Positions 15,603 through 22,769 of a stretch of 22,769 nucleotides of DNA are shown in pieces. The position numbers and the translations under genes are program-made. The stretch comes from JBBIRT01 sp037441725. Its GTDB lineage: Bacteria; Desulfobacterota; BSN033; UBA1163. How positions within the stretch are numbered: the stretch's first letter is position 1; every line of letters starts with the position of its first letter. The DNA lies in assembly GCA_037441725.1 (NCBI GenBank), contig JBBIRT010000046.1, forward strand, positions 1-22,769, written 5' to 3'. Below the pieces are notes generated by a model. It made no database searches. It saw nothing but the letters and a program-made list of their open reading frames with translations, and was not told where the DNA came from.

Positions 15603-16025
15603 ATGTCGATTCGAGGGAAGCGAATCCTTCTTGTCCGGGCAAAAAGGGCCAGAGATCTTCTGCCGAAAGGATTAAAAGAAAGGGGAGCCGAGGTCGATGT
15701 GGTAGAGGCTTATCGAACAGTTAAGCCCAGAGGAGGGGGAAGGCAATTAAGAAAAATATTGATTGAAGAAAAGATTGATGCCATTGCTTTTACCTCCTCT
15801 TCCACTGTGGATCACTTTGTAGAACTCCTGAAGGGGGTCGATCTTAAAAAAACTTTAAAGAATATTGCCATCGCATGCATTGGGCCTGTGACCTCCCGGA
15901 CAGCCAAGGGAAAGGGATTAAATGTTCAAATCCAACCCCACGAGTATACGATTCCTGGTCTTAGTCAAGCCCTGAGGGAATATTTTTTAAGAAAGGGGGA
16001 TCCACATTCATTATCTAAATGTTAA
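15603..16025 (+). CDS. hemD: Uroporphyrinogen-III synthase, C-terminal half (hemD interrupted by TAG)
   Basis: This 140-residue piece is in the same frame as the upstream half and begins with ATG immediately after its TAG. It contains the second Rossmann repeat (GKRILLVRAKRARDLLPKGL, VVEAYRTVKP), the DAIAFTSSSTVDHF motif and the CIGPVTSRTAKG loop that family structures place near the active site. Coding is intact to the TAA at 16023-16025 and residues typical of the family are kept, which argues against long-standing decay. The HAD gene begins 13 bp later. See the first half for the alternative explanations. Confidence 0.85.
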   Translation: MSIRGKRILLVRAKRARDLLPKGLKERGAEVDVVEAYRTVKPRGGGRQLRKILIEEKIDAIAFTSSSTVDHFVELLKGVDLKKTLKNIAIACIGPVTSRTAKGKGLNVQIQPHEYTIPGLSQALREYFLRKGDPHSLSKC

Positions 16026-16038
16026 GGACAAGATTGAG

Positions 16039-16674
16039 GTGATCTTCTTTGATCTTGGTAATGTGATCCTTCCGTTCAATCATTATCAGATCGCAGAGAG
16101 ACTTTCTCTGTATGTTAAAGAAAAACAACTTCAATCTTCCCCGATGATTTTTTCTTACCTCTTCGATCTTAAAAAGGGAAAGATTAACGAATTTGACACA
16201 GGGAAAATTTCCCCCCAAGAATTCTTTCAGTCTATAAAGAAAGACCTTGGCCTTTCTCTATCCTATGATGAATTTATTCCGATCTGGAATGATATCTTTA
16301 TGGAGGATCCAGAGGTTTCCAAGATGATCCAGTCCTTGAAGAAGAGGTGGAGGCTGGGTCTTCTTTCTAACACGGATCCCCTTCATGTGGATTATATCCT
16401 CTCTAAATTCCCCATCCTGAAAGCCTTTGAAAAAAGGATCTTCTCTTATGAGGTGGGGTTTAAAAAACCAGCCGTTGAGATTTTCCAGAAGGCCATCGAA
16501 TGGGCTTCTGTTAAACCTCAAAAGATATTATTTATTGATGATATCAAAGAACATATTGAAGTGGCGGTTTCCCTCGGGATGCAAGGCATCCATTTTGTCT
16601 CTGCGAAACAATTAAGAGAGACATTATCCTTAACCCTTGATCCATCCCCATTCGTCTTGCCATCCAGAAAATAA
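16039..16674 (+). CDS. HAD-superfamily hydrolase (YihX-like, FDLGNV type)
   Basis: This 211-residue protein is probably a sugar-phosphate or small-metabolite phosphatase. HAD motif I is FDLGNVILPF, where Asp5 would be the nucleophile and Gly replaces the second Asp, as in the YihX subgroup. Motif II is LLSNTD, the motif III lysine is in GFKKPAVEIF, and motif IV is FIDDIKEHIE. The start is uncertain. GTG 16039 is the only standard start codon in the open frame and places motif I at residue 2. The frame is open upstream to 15991, and AAGGA at 16024-16028 would suit a rare ATT start at 16033. It follows hemD by 13 bp; a link to heme synthesis is not implied by the family. Confidence 0.8.
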   Translation: MIFFDLGNVILPFNHYQIAERLSLYVKEKQLQSSPMIFSYLFDLKKGKINEFDTGKISPQEFFQSIKKDLGLSLSYDEFIPIWNDIFMEDPEVSKMIQSLKKRWRLGLLSNTDPLHVDYILSKFPILKAFEKRIFSYEVGFKKPAVEIFQKAIEWASVKPQKILFIDDIKEHIEVAVSLGMQGIHFVSAKQLRETLSLTLDPSPFVLPSRK

Positions 16675-16713
16675 CGTGTTATTCAATCTTATATCCCTCT
16701 GTTAGGAGAAAAT

Positions 16714-17619
16714 ATGAAACGGAAAACCATCCTCATCAGTCTCATCATTATTCTGTTATTTGGAGGAGCCCTGGGTGTTTACTTTCTTTACCTTGAAAAT
16801 CCAAATCGGCAAGTCTTGGCTCGGGTCAATGATGAAAAGATCACGGTGGCCCAATTTAATCAAGAATTGTCGAAAGTAGAAACCCCTTTAATGCGAGAGA
16901 TGCTCCGGGAAGAACCACAAAAATTTCTTGAAGGAATGATTATGAACACCTTGATTTTACAAGAGGCAAAAAAACAAGGGATTACTGCCCCAATAAAAAT
17001 TTATAAAGATATCGATAAGGAGTCCCAATCCCCAGAGGAATCCATCATCAATGAATTTATTAAGAAAAAATTTTCATCCCTCCCAGAGGTCAGCCAAGAA
17101 GAGATTGAGGTGTTTTATAAGATGTATAAGGATCAGATGGAAGGAAAACCTTTGAAGGAGATGGCCCCAATTATCGAAAGGATACTGCGAGAGATGAAGC
17201 AACGGGAAGCCCTTGGAGAGTTCTTGGGAGAGCTCCGGAAGAATGCTAAGGTCGAGATTCACCAGGAACGTCTAAGAAAGATCACCGTTCAACCACCTGA
17301 ATCCAATACGGAGGAGGAATTGAAGCAAGCCCTAATTAGCGGGAAACCTGTACTGGTCGATTTTGGTGCCAATTCCTGCGTCCCCTGCCGACAACTCAGG
17401 CCTGTTCTGAAGGAGATTCGGACAGAATATTCAGATAAAGCCAAGATCTTAGTCATCGATGTCTACAAATATCAAAACCTTGCTCGAGAGCACAAGGTCA
17501 TGCTCATCCCTACGTTAATCTTCTTTGATTCTCAAGGGAAAGAAGTCTTCCGACATGTAGGGATCCTTGAAAAAGAAAAGATCGTCGCAAAACTCAAAGA
17601 GATCGGAATGGGTGCTTAA
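16714..17619 (+). CDS. Membrane-anchored SurA-N-like domain fused to a thioredoxin domain
   Basis: This 301-residue protein has an N-terminal hydrophobic anchor (about 5-26) with positive residues before it, placing the rest in the periplasm. Residues about 33-190 resemble the N-terminal chaperone domain of SurA/PpiC proteins (VLARVNDEKITVAQFNQEL, MNTLILQEAKKQGI), without the isomerase domain. From about 195 a thioredoxin fold follows, with the redox pair Cys222/Cys225 in the order C-V-P-C and the cis-Pro loop in MLIPTLIFF. The start is supported by AGGAG 7 bases or so upstream. A role in thiol-disulfide exchange, for example reducing CxxCH cysteines before heme attachment, is an inference from the nearby ccsA-type gene. 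Confidence 0.85.
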   Translation: MKRKTILISLIIILLFGGALGVYFLYLENPNRQVLARVNDEKITVAQFNQELSKVETPLMREMLREEPQKFLEGMIMNTLILQEAKKQGITAPIKIYKDIDKESQSPEESIINEFIKKKFSSLPEVSQEEIEVFYKMYKDQMEGKPLKEMAPIIERILREMKQREALGEFLGELRKNAKVEIHQERLRKITVQPPESNTEEELKQALISGKPVLVDFGANSCVPCRQLRPVLKEIRTEYSDKAKILVIDVYKYQNLAREHKVMLIPTLIFFDSQGKEVFRHVGILEKEKIVAKLKEIGMGA

Positions 17620-17684
17620 CTAAATCTAAACGATTGGCTTATTAAGGATTTTGTTTGCCTGCCTTTAAGGGAGGACGTAATGCC

Positions 17685-17895
17685 CCACTCATTCGGGGAA
17701 TCAGGCAGGGATGTCGGAGAAAATTTTATAGCGGAAACCTCAGCTTGTCCCATAACTACAGAATTCCTTAGGCAATGGAAGGCAATGATTTGTTGGAGGA
17801 TATAACTTTTACCCACCCTTTTTGAAGTGCTCCGCTTTATAAAATTTTCGGAGATATTCCTGCCTCATTCTAATAGGGTTCCCCACCTCAGTGAT
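17685..17895. repeat. MITE-like palindromic repeat element
   Basis: The left arm (about 17686-17735) and right arm (about 17831-17893) are imperfect inverted repeats. They share, on opposite strands, CACT-N5-GGGGAA at the outer end, AGGCAGG in the middle and AAAATTTTATA-GCGGA at the inner end. An 11-bp segment (within CCCTATTAGAATG) is present only in the right arm. The core between the arms is about 95 bp. The right-end 54 bp (17842-17895) recurs in inverted orientation at 22716-22769. There is no transposase. This fits a short non-autonomous element or an intergenic repeat family. The rest of the 412-bp gap (17620-18031) holds only a possible promoter for the next gene. Confidence 0.75.
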
Positions 17896-17994
17896 ACATT
17901 ATGAGAGGGCAATATTTCTACTTGATTCCTAAACCCCCTGAGCTTTAAAGACGCATTCTCCAGATTTTTTAAGCTTTAAAAATAGAAGATTGCC

Positions 17995-18024
17995 TTGATT
18001 TCGCTCTCCCTAATCTTTTAAGAT
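17995..18024 (+). promoter_or_regulatory. Possible promoter of the aldehyde oxidoreductase gene
   Basis: TTGATT and TAAGAT are 18 bp apart and the second box ends 7 bases before ATG 18032, so transcription would start at or next to the start codon. No Shine-Dalgarno sequence lies before this ATG, which is consistent with a leaderless transcript. Each box matches four of six consensus positions. Confidence 0.3.
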
Positions 18025-18031
18025 TAATTTG

Positions 18032-19762
18032 ATGAGAGGATTCTTCAATCAACTTCTCCGCATCAATCTCTCTAAGGGAGAGACCACGGTAGAGCCTATT
18101 GCGGATTCGATTCTTCAATCCTACCTCGGGGGAAAAGGATTGGGGTCTTACCTTCTTCTTAAAGAAAATCCACCTCGTATCGATCCCTTTTCACCTGAAA
18201 ATCGTTTGATCTTCACATTAGGTCCTTTAGCGGACACACCCTTTTATGGTTCAAGTCGTTATGCTGTCTTTACTAAATCTCCTCAGACAGGGATATATTC
18301 TGAATCCTATTCAGGGGGAAAGATCACCCTCTCTCTAAGTCGGGCAGGCTATGATGCCATCATCATTGAAGGGAAATCAAAAGAACCCATTTTTCTCGAA
18401 GTCAGTGACCAGAGGGTGATCTTCCATTCTGCCTCAAAACTCTGGGGAAAAGAGACCTATGAGGCCGAAGAGGCCATCCTCAATAGGGTAGGAAATGGGG
18501 CAGGAGTTTTGGTGATCGGTCCTGCAGGAGAAAACCTTGTTAAGTTCTCAGTCATCGAAAGTGAGCATTGGAGGTCTTTAGGAAGGGCAGGGATTGGGGC
18601 GGTAATGGGATCGAAAAAATTGAAAGGAATTGCCTTTTACGGAAAAAAGCACCGAGAGATGGCTGATCCCTCCTCATTAAAATCGTTATCAAGGGAATTT
18701 AAAGAGCGGGTGAAGGACAATCAAACTGTCCACATCTATAAGAAATATGGAACCCCTATGTTGGTTTCTATCATGAATACCATTGGCGCCTTTCCCACCC
18801 AATACTGGTCCAAGGGAAGATTGGAGGGTTGGGAGGAGATCAGTGCAGAGAGTCTGTTGGAGCATTGTCAGGTAAGCTCATTGGCTTGCCCCCATTGTTT
18901 TATGGCCTGTGGAAAGATCTCGGAGGTAAAACAAGGAAGACATCAAGGTATCCGGATTATGGGTCCAGAATATGAAACCATCTATGCCTTCGGTGGCCTC
19001 TGTATGGTGAAGTCGATTGAGGAGATTATCTATCTTAACGACCTCTGTGACCGTCTTGGAATGGATACCATCACGGCAGGAAACTTAGCGGCATTTGCAA
19101 TAGAGGCCTCAAAAAGAAAGAGGATAAGGGAAAGTCTTAACTATGGAGATGCGGATGGAATTGCAGAGATCCTAACGAAAATTGCCTACCGAAAAGGAGT
19201 GGGTCGGATTCTGGCAGAGGGGGTTCGCTATGCAGCAAAGGCATGGCAGATGGAGGAGGAGGCCATCCATGTGAAAGGCTTAGAACCTGCCGGGTTTGAC
19301 CCGAGGGTATTGAAGGGAATGGGACTGGCCTATGCTACCTCAGATAGAGGGGCCTGTCACCTCAGGGCGACCTTTTACAAATCTGAACTCTCAGGTCAGA
19401 TTAACCCTGATCAGATAAAGGGGAAGGCTAAACTTTTTGTCGATTACGAAGATAAGATGACCATCTTCGATACGTTGATCCTGTGCCGATTTTATCGTGA
19501 TCTAATCACGTGGAAAGATCTTCAGGTCGTCATTCAGTCAGCTTGCGGCCTTTCAATCAAACGGAAAGAGATGAGATCGATTGCCTCACGAATTATTAAT
19601 CTTGCCAGGACATTCAATCAAAGAGAAGGGATGACGAAAAAAGAGGACAAACTGCCACGCCGATTTTTTCGAGAGGTCCTCGAGGGGACCGGGAAAACGA
19701 TTCGACCTGAGGACATGGAGGCGATGCTGAAAGAATATTATCAATTGAGAGGGTGGGGTTAA
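18032..19762 (+). CDS. Tungsten-type aldehyde:ferredoxin oxidoreductase
   Basis: This 576-residue cytoplasmic enzyme oxidises aldehydes to acids (or the reverse) with ferredoxin, using a tungsten bis-pyranopterin and one 4Fe-4S cluster. The N-terminal cofactor domain has YLGGKGLGSYLL and GPLADTPFYGSSRYAVFTKS; GRAGIGAVMGSKKLK follows. The cluster ligands are Cys286, Cys289 and Cys293 (ACPHCFMACG), with Cys485 (ILCRF) as likely fourth. KGLEPAGFDPR and SDRGACHLR are further family hallmarks. The substrate class cannot be told from the sequence. ATG 18032 is preferred over the adjoining TTG 18029. The next gene starts at or just after its stop, so the two are likely co-transcribed. An isolated metal-cofactor gene set is not present nearby. 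Confidence 0.95.
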   Translation: MRGFFNQLLRINLSKGETTVEPIADSILQSYLGGKGLGSYLLLKENPPRIDPFSPENRLIFTLGPLADTPFYGSSRYAVFTKSPQTGIYSESYSGGKITLSLSRAGYDAIIIEGKSKEPIFLEVSDQRVIFHSASKLWGKETYEAEEAILNRVGNGAGVLVIGPAGENLVKFSVIESEHWRSLGRAGIGAVMGSKKLKGIAFYGKKHREMADPSSLKSLSREFKERVKDNQTVHIYKKYGTPMLVSIMNTIGAFPTQYWSKGRLEGWEEISAESLLEHCQVSSLACPHCFMACGKISEVKQGRHQGIRIMGPEYETIYAFGGLCMVKSIEEIIYLNDLCDRLGMDTITAGNLAAFAIEASKRKRIRESLNYGDADGIAEILTKIAYRKGVGRILAEGVRYAAKAWQMEEEAIHVKGLEPAGFDPRVLKGMGLAYATSDRGACHLRATFYKSELSGQINPDQIKGKAKLFVDYEDKMTIFDTLILCRFYRDLITWKDLQVVIQSACGLSIKRKEMRSIASRIINLARTFNQREGMTKKEDKLPRRFFREVLEGTGKTIRPEDMEAMLKEYYQLRGWG

Positions 19763-19770
19763 AGCTATCG

Positions 19771-21345
19771 ATGGTGTTGAGAAGCCTGAGGTCAAAGATT
19801 ATTCTTAGCGTCATCATTGCCGTAGTGGTGATTGAGGGGGTATTCCTCTATCTCAACATTCGATCTCTCTCCAGGCAAATCCTCGATAAAACAGAAGAAG
19901 AGGCCTTTAACCTGAGTGAGACCATTCGTCTGAGCATCCGAAATGCCATGATCAAGGATCGAAGGGATGAGTATCAGAGGATCATTGATGATGTGGCGCA
20001 GCGAAAAGGTATTACTGAGGTTCGCATCTTTAACAAGCAAGGAGAAATTACTGTCTCCTCTGATCGATCGAAGGTGGGAACGGTGGTGGATAAAAAGGCG
20101 GAGGCCTGCTATGGATGCCATCAGGAAGGAGAGGCAAAGGTATTGCTTCCTTCGGACAGTAAAACCCGCATTTACCATACAGAGAGGGGAAGTCTCCTTG
20201 GACTGATTAATCCTATTTATAATGAAACTTCTTGTTATCCTTGCCATCCTAAGACCACCAATGTCCTGGGTGTCTTAGACACAACGATCAGTCTCGAAGA
20301 TTTTGAAAAAGAAAGGGCAAAGATCTATAAAAGAATGATGATTTCAGGGGCGATCAGTGTGGTTGTGTTGAGCCTGTTGCTGACCCTTTTACTCACCCGC
20401 ATGGTAAATCGTCCGATCAATAGACTCCTGGCGGCTACCAAAACGGCTGCGCATGGAAATTTAAATCAGACCGTTTCCATTCATTCACATGATGAACTTG
20501 GGGAGCTCTCCGAGTCCTTTAACAATATGATCTCAGAACTAAAGAGATCCCGTGATGCCATTGAAGAATGGACCCAAACCTTAGAGCACAGGGTAGAGGA
20601 AAGAACCCGAGAGCTTCAGCAGGTTCAGGATCAACTCATTCGGGCAGGGAAAATGGCCGCCTTAGGGGAATTGGCAGCAGGGGTGGCCCATGAGATCAAC
20701 AATCCTCTTACTGGAGTCTTAACCTTCAGCTCCTTGATGTTAAAAAAGATCGATGAAAACCACCCCTGGAAAAAAGATCTGGAGAATATCGTTCAGCAGA
20801 CCACTCGCTGCCGTAATATTGTAAAAGGCCTTCTAAATTTTGCTCGACAGAGGAAACCTGATAAGAAGGAGTGGGACATCCACTCCCTCATTGACCGGAC
20901 AATCACCCTGGTCGAAAATCAAGCGCGTTTTCAGAATATCAAGATTGTCAAAGAATTTGAAAGAGGAATGCCCAATCTTTACGTAGATGGAGACCAGATT
21001 CAACAGGTATTTATGAACATCATCATTAACGCTGCCGATGCCATGGCAAGCAATGGTGGAACGTTAACAATCAGAACGAATTTAAAAGATGGCATGGCAG
21101 AGATCTCTTTCATTGATACAGGATGCGGGATGTCTAAGGAACACCTCTCCAAGCTCTTTGCTCCCTTCTTTACCACCAAAGAGATCGGGAAGGGAACAGG
21201 GTTGGGATTGGCTATCAGCTATGGGATCATTCAAAGTCACAATGGTGAGATCGAGGTGGAGAGCGAAGTGGGAAAAGGATCGACCTTTCGGATTAAACTC
21301 CCCATTGAAAAATCATCCCCATTTATTCAAAACCAAGCCAGTTAA
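19771..21345 (+). CDS. Sensor histidine kinase with a periplasmic domain carrying two heme c (CxxCH) motifs
   Basis: This 524-residue kinase has helix 1 at about 10-30, a periplasmic domain to about 188, helix 2 at about 189-211, then HAMP, a coiled coil, HisKA with His307 (GVAHEINNPL) and the ATPase domain (NIIINAADAM, DTGCGM, GTGLGLAISYGI). The periplasmic domain holds two covalent-heme motifs: CYGCH (113-117) and CYPCH (155-159). This suggests sensing of redox state or a gas such as NO or CO through bound heme. Related heme c sensors are known among Geobacter chemoreceptors. It follows the aldehyde oxidoreductase by 8 bp (or overlaps it by 10 bp if GTG 19753 is used). No response regulator is in the window. 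Its 3' end overlaps the convergent DUF1015 gene by 33 bp. Confidence 0.92.
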   Translation: MVLRSLRSKIILSVIIAVVVIEGVFLYLNIRSLSRQILDKTEEEAFNLSETIRLSIRNAMIKDRRDEYQRIIDDVAQRKGITEVRIFNKQGEITVSSDRSKVGTVVDKKAEACYGCHQEGEAKVLLPSDSKTRIYHTERGSLLGLINPIYNETSCYPCHPKTTNVLGVLDTTISLEDFEKERAKIYKRMMISGAISVVVLSLLLTLLLTRMVNRPINRLLAATKTAAHGNLNQTVSIHSHDELGELSESFNNMISELKRSRDAIEEWTQTLEHRVEERTRELQQVQDQLIRAGKMAALGELAAGVAHEINNPLTGVLTFSSLMLKKIDENHPWKKDLENIVQQTTRCRNIVKGLLNFARQRKPDKKEWDIHSLIDRTITLVENQARFQNIKIVKEFERGMPNLYVDGDQIQQVFMNIIINAADAMASNGGTLTIRTNLKDGMAEISFIDTGCGMSKEHLSKLFAPFFTTKEIGKGTGLGLAISYGIIQSHNGEIEVESEVGKGSTFRIKLPIEKSSPFIQNQAS

Positions 21346-22554
21346 AAGTTTGGGATAGAAGTAGGTAGATTTAGGAGGCATCCTCATCGAGGAAAGGGCT
21401 GCCTTCTCTACATCTTCAACCTTCGTTGGATTTAGAAAAATGGCTGCTGCATACTCCCCTTGATTGACTCGATCAATTGCCTTTGGAATATCCATCTCAT
21501 ATCCAATCTCAGCCTCGGGTAGGATCTTTTTAAAAATCATCTCATGAAGGATGATCACATCGATTTCCCGGATGTTGGAATGGATTCCTGAAAGGTCCTG
21601 TCCCTTGTATGTCAAGATGGACCATCCTCTTTCTCCTCTCTTGAAAAAACCGAATGCATTTTTTTTCCCTAATAATCTTCTTTGGATATCAAAATCATTG
21701 GTGACTCTTTCCATGTCAAAATATTTCGAGAGCTTTTTATCAATCTCTTCGGGAATCTCCTTAATCAGACGATGGGTCGGTAGGATGGTGATCCCTTCAT
21801 CCACCATGTTGGCAAGAAACATGAGGGTGTAATCGTATGGTTTTTTATCGGATGAGGATCTCCCCATTGCTGACATTTCCCTCTGGTATTCCAATGAGGT
21901 TTCGTATCGGTGATGTCCATCTGCGATGAAGACTGCTTTGCCTGCAAGCTCTTTCTGGATAAGCATGATGTCTTCAATCCGATCGATCTGCCAGAGCCGA
22001 TGGAGATTACCGGAGAGATCGCTTGCTTGAAGGTTGGGTTTTGCGAGGGTGATCTTAGAGAGGACTCCTGAGATTCCATGATCAAAGCTTTTATATAAGG
22101 AAAAGATAGGGCTAGTATTGGCCTCACAGACCTTCAGGAGATTCAACCTATCCTGTTTTGGATTAGAATGTGTAGATTCATGTGGATAGATCGTCCCCTT
22201 GCCCAATTCTTCAAGTTTCACCAGCCCCAAAAATCCAATGAGGTGTTTCCTATTGCCATGGATATGATAGATAATTTCGTAAGCATAAAAAGAAGATTGA
22301 TTGCTTTGGGTCAAAATTCCCTCTCGGATCCATTGATTGAGATATCTTTTTGCCCGAATATATTTATTCTCAGCTTCATGATCTCCTGATTCTTCTTTCC
22401 CGAAATCAATCCTCACTATATTATAGGGACTTTTTTGATACAAGAAATCCTGCCCTTCAGGAGTGATAATATCATAGGGGGGAGCAAGGACCTCCTCAAT
22501 GGAAATCTTTGATACATTATAAAGATAACCCCTAAAGGGGATGATCTCAGCCAT
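21313..22554 (-). CDS. DUF1015 family protein
   Basis: This 413-residue soluble protein has the hallmarks of the DUF1015 family: the N-terminal APPYD motif with a following SPYNIVRIDFG, and the central FIADGHHRYETSLEY (Asp212, His214, His215), whose conserved acidic and His residues suggest an active or metal site. The biochemical role is not established as far as I know, though the family is widespread in anaerobic bacteria and archaea and often lies near amino-acid metabolism genes. GAGG about 8 bases before the ATG supports the start. The gene is convergent with the histidine kinase, with a 33-bp 3' overlap. The 160 bp upstream is AT-rich and presumably holds its promoter, though no clear boxes stand out. 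Confidence 0.9.
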   Translation of the reverse strand: MAEIIPFRGYLYNVSKISIEEVLAPPYDIITPEGQDFLYQKSPYNIVRIDFGKEESGDHEAENKYIRAKRYLNQWIREGILTQSNQSSFYAYEIIYHIHGNRKHLIGFLGLVKLEELGKGTIYPHESTHSNPKQDRLNLLKVCEANTSPIFSLYKSFDHGISGVLSKITLAKPNLQASDLSGNLHRLWQIDRIEDIMLIQKELAGKAVFIADGHHRYETSLEYQREMSAMGRSSSDKKPYDYTLMFLANMVDEGITILPTHRLIKEIPEEIDKKLSKYFDMERVTNDFDIQRRLLGKKNAFGFFKRGERGWSILTYKGQDLSGIHSNIREIDVIILHEMIFKKILPEAEIGYEMDIPKAIDRVNQGEYAAAIFLNPTKVEDVEKAALSSMRMPPKSTYFYPKLLTGLVLNKWG

Positions 22555-22715
22555 GATGGATACCTCAAAATTGCTATGGATAAAATACGTTAAAAATCTT
22601 AGATAGAACCAAAAATATTATGATATATTAGCATAGAGAGTTGAGGAAAAGCAAACTGACTGAAGAGCTGGTTTGGAGAGGTTCATTAAACTGTATTTAA
22701 GGATTCCGGTTATAC

Positions 22716-22769
22716 ATCACTGAAGTGGTGAACCCTATTAGAATGAGGCAGGAATATCTCCGAAAATTT
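22716..22769. repeat. Second copy of the palindromic repeat, truncated by the window edge
   Basis: These 54 bp match the reverse complement of 17842-17895 with two mismatches by eye. The match starts sharply at ATCACTGA; sequence before 22716 shows no similarity to the other copy's flank. This defines one end of the element. The remainder lies beyond the window. Confidence 0.8.

Noticed and set aside
17683..17698. CCCC-N8-GGGG as a rho-independent terminator of the thioredoxin-fusion gene
   Set aside because: The stem is only 4 bp, no T tract follows, and these bases belong to the left end of the palindromic repeat.
17685..17895. CRISPR array or tandem satellite
   Set aside because: Only two inverted arms around a unique core are present, with no regularly spaced direct repeats and no cas genes.
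19792..20247. Open frame of 151 codons on the minus strand
   Set aside because: It is antisense to the kinase sensor domain, which contains helix 1 and the first heme motif; the antisense product has no recognisable features.

Overview
The window looks like chromosome of a strictly anaerobic, Gram-negative, moderately AT-rich bacterium, most like a sulfate-reducing or syntrophic member of the former Deltaproteobacteria (Desulfobacterota). The lineage is inferred from gene content: an Mvh-type [NiFe] hydrogenase, a tungsten-type aldehyde:ferredoxin oxidoreductase, C5-pathway heme genes behind a CcsA/CcsB-type cytochrome c assembly gene, a kinase with two heme c motifs, an EnvC-CtpA pair and a DUF1015 protein. 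No rRNA, tRNA, CRISPR array, transposase or phage gene was seen.

Layout. (1) 1-1711: the end of an EnvC-like LytM protein and a CtpA protease (cell envelope). (2) 1942-7220: a hydrogenase operon, made of a GltD/NfnB-like flavoprotein fused to ferredoxin and MvhD domains, then the MvhG-type small subunit, the MvhA-type large subunit and the maturation protease. (3) 7119-10518, minus strand: an MFS transporter whose 3' end overlaps the protease gene by 102 bp, a small zinc-ribbon protein and a Cache-domain chemoreceptor. (4) 10693-16674: a B12-type radical SAM protein, a cytochrome c assembly protein, hemA, hemC, a hemD cut in two by one in-frame TAG, and a HAD phosphatase. (5) 16714-17619: a membrane-anchored SurA-like/thioredoxin fusion. 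(6) 17685-17895: a MITE-like palindromic repeat. (7) 18032-21345: aldehyde:ferredoxin oxidoreductase followed at once by a histidine kinase with two CxxCH motifs. (8) 21313-22554, minus strand: a DUF1015 protein. (9) 22716-22769: a second, inverted, truncated copy of the repeat at the window edge.

How the parts fit. The hydrogenase and the aldehyde oxidoreductase both exchange low-potential electrons. The heme genes, the cytochrome c assembly protein and the thioredoxin fusion could together supply heme and reduced cysteines for periplasmic c-type cytochromes, and the diheme kinase would itself need that machinery.

The observations most worth checking are the split hemD (TAG directly followed by ATG, with a Shine-Dalgarno-like sequence before it), the hydrogenase adaptor that joins a GltD/NfnB-like module to MvhD with no HdrABC nearby, the diheme kinase coupled to a tungsten enzyme, and the short palindromic repeat family.
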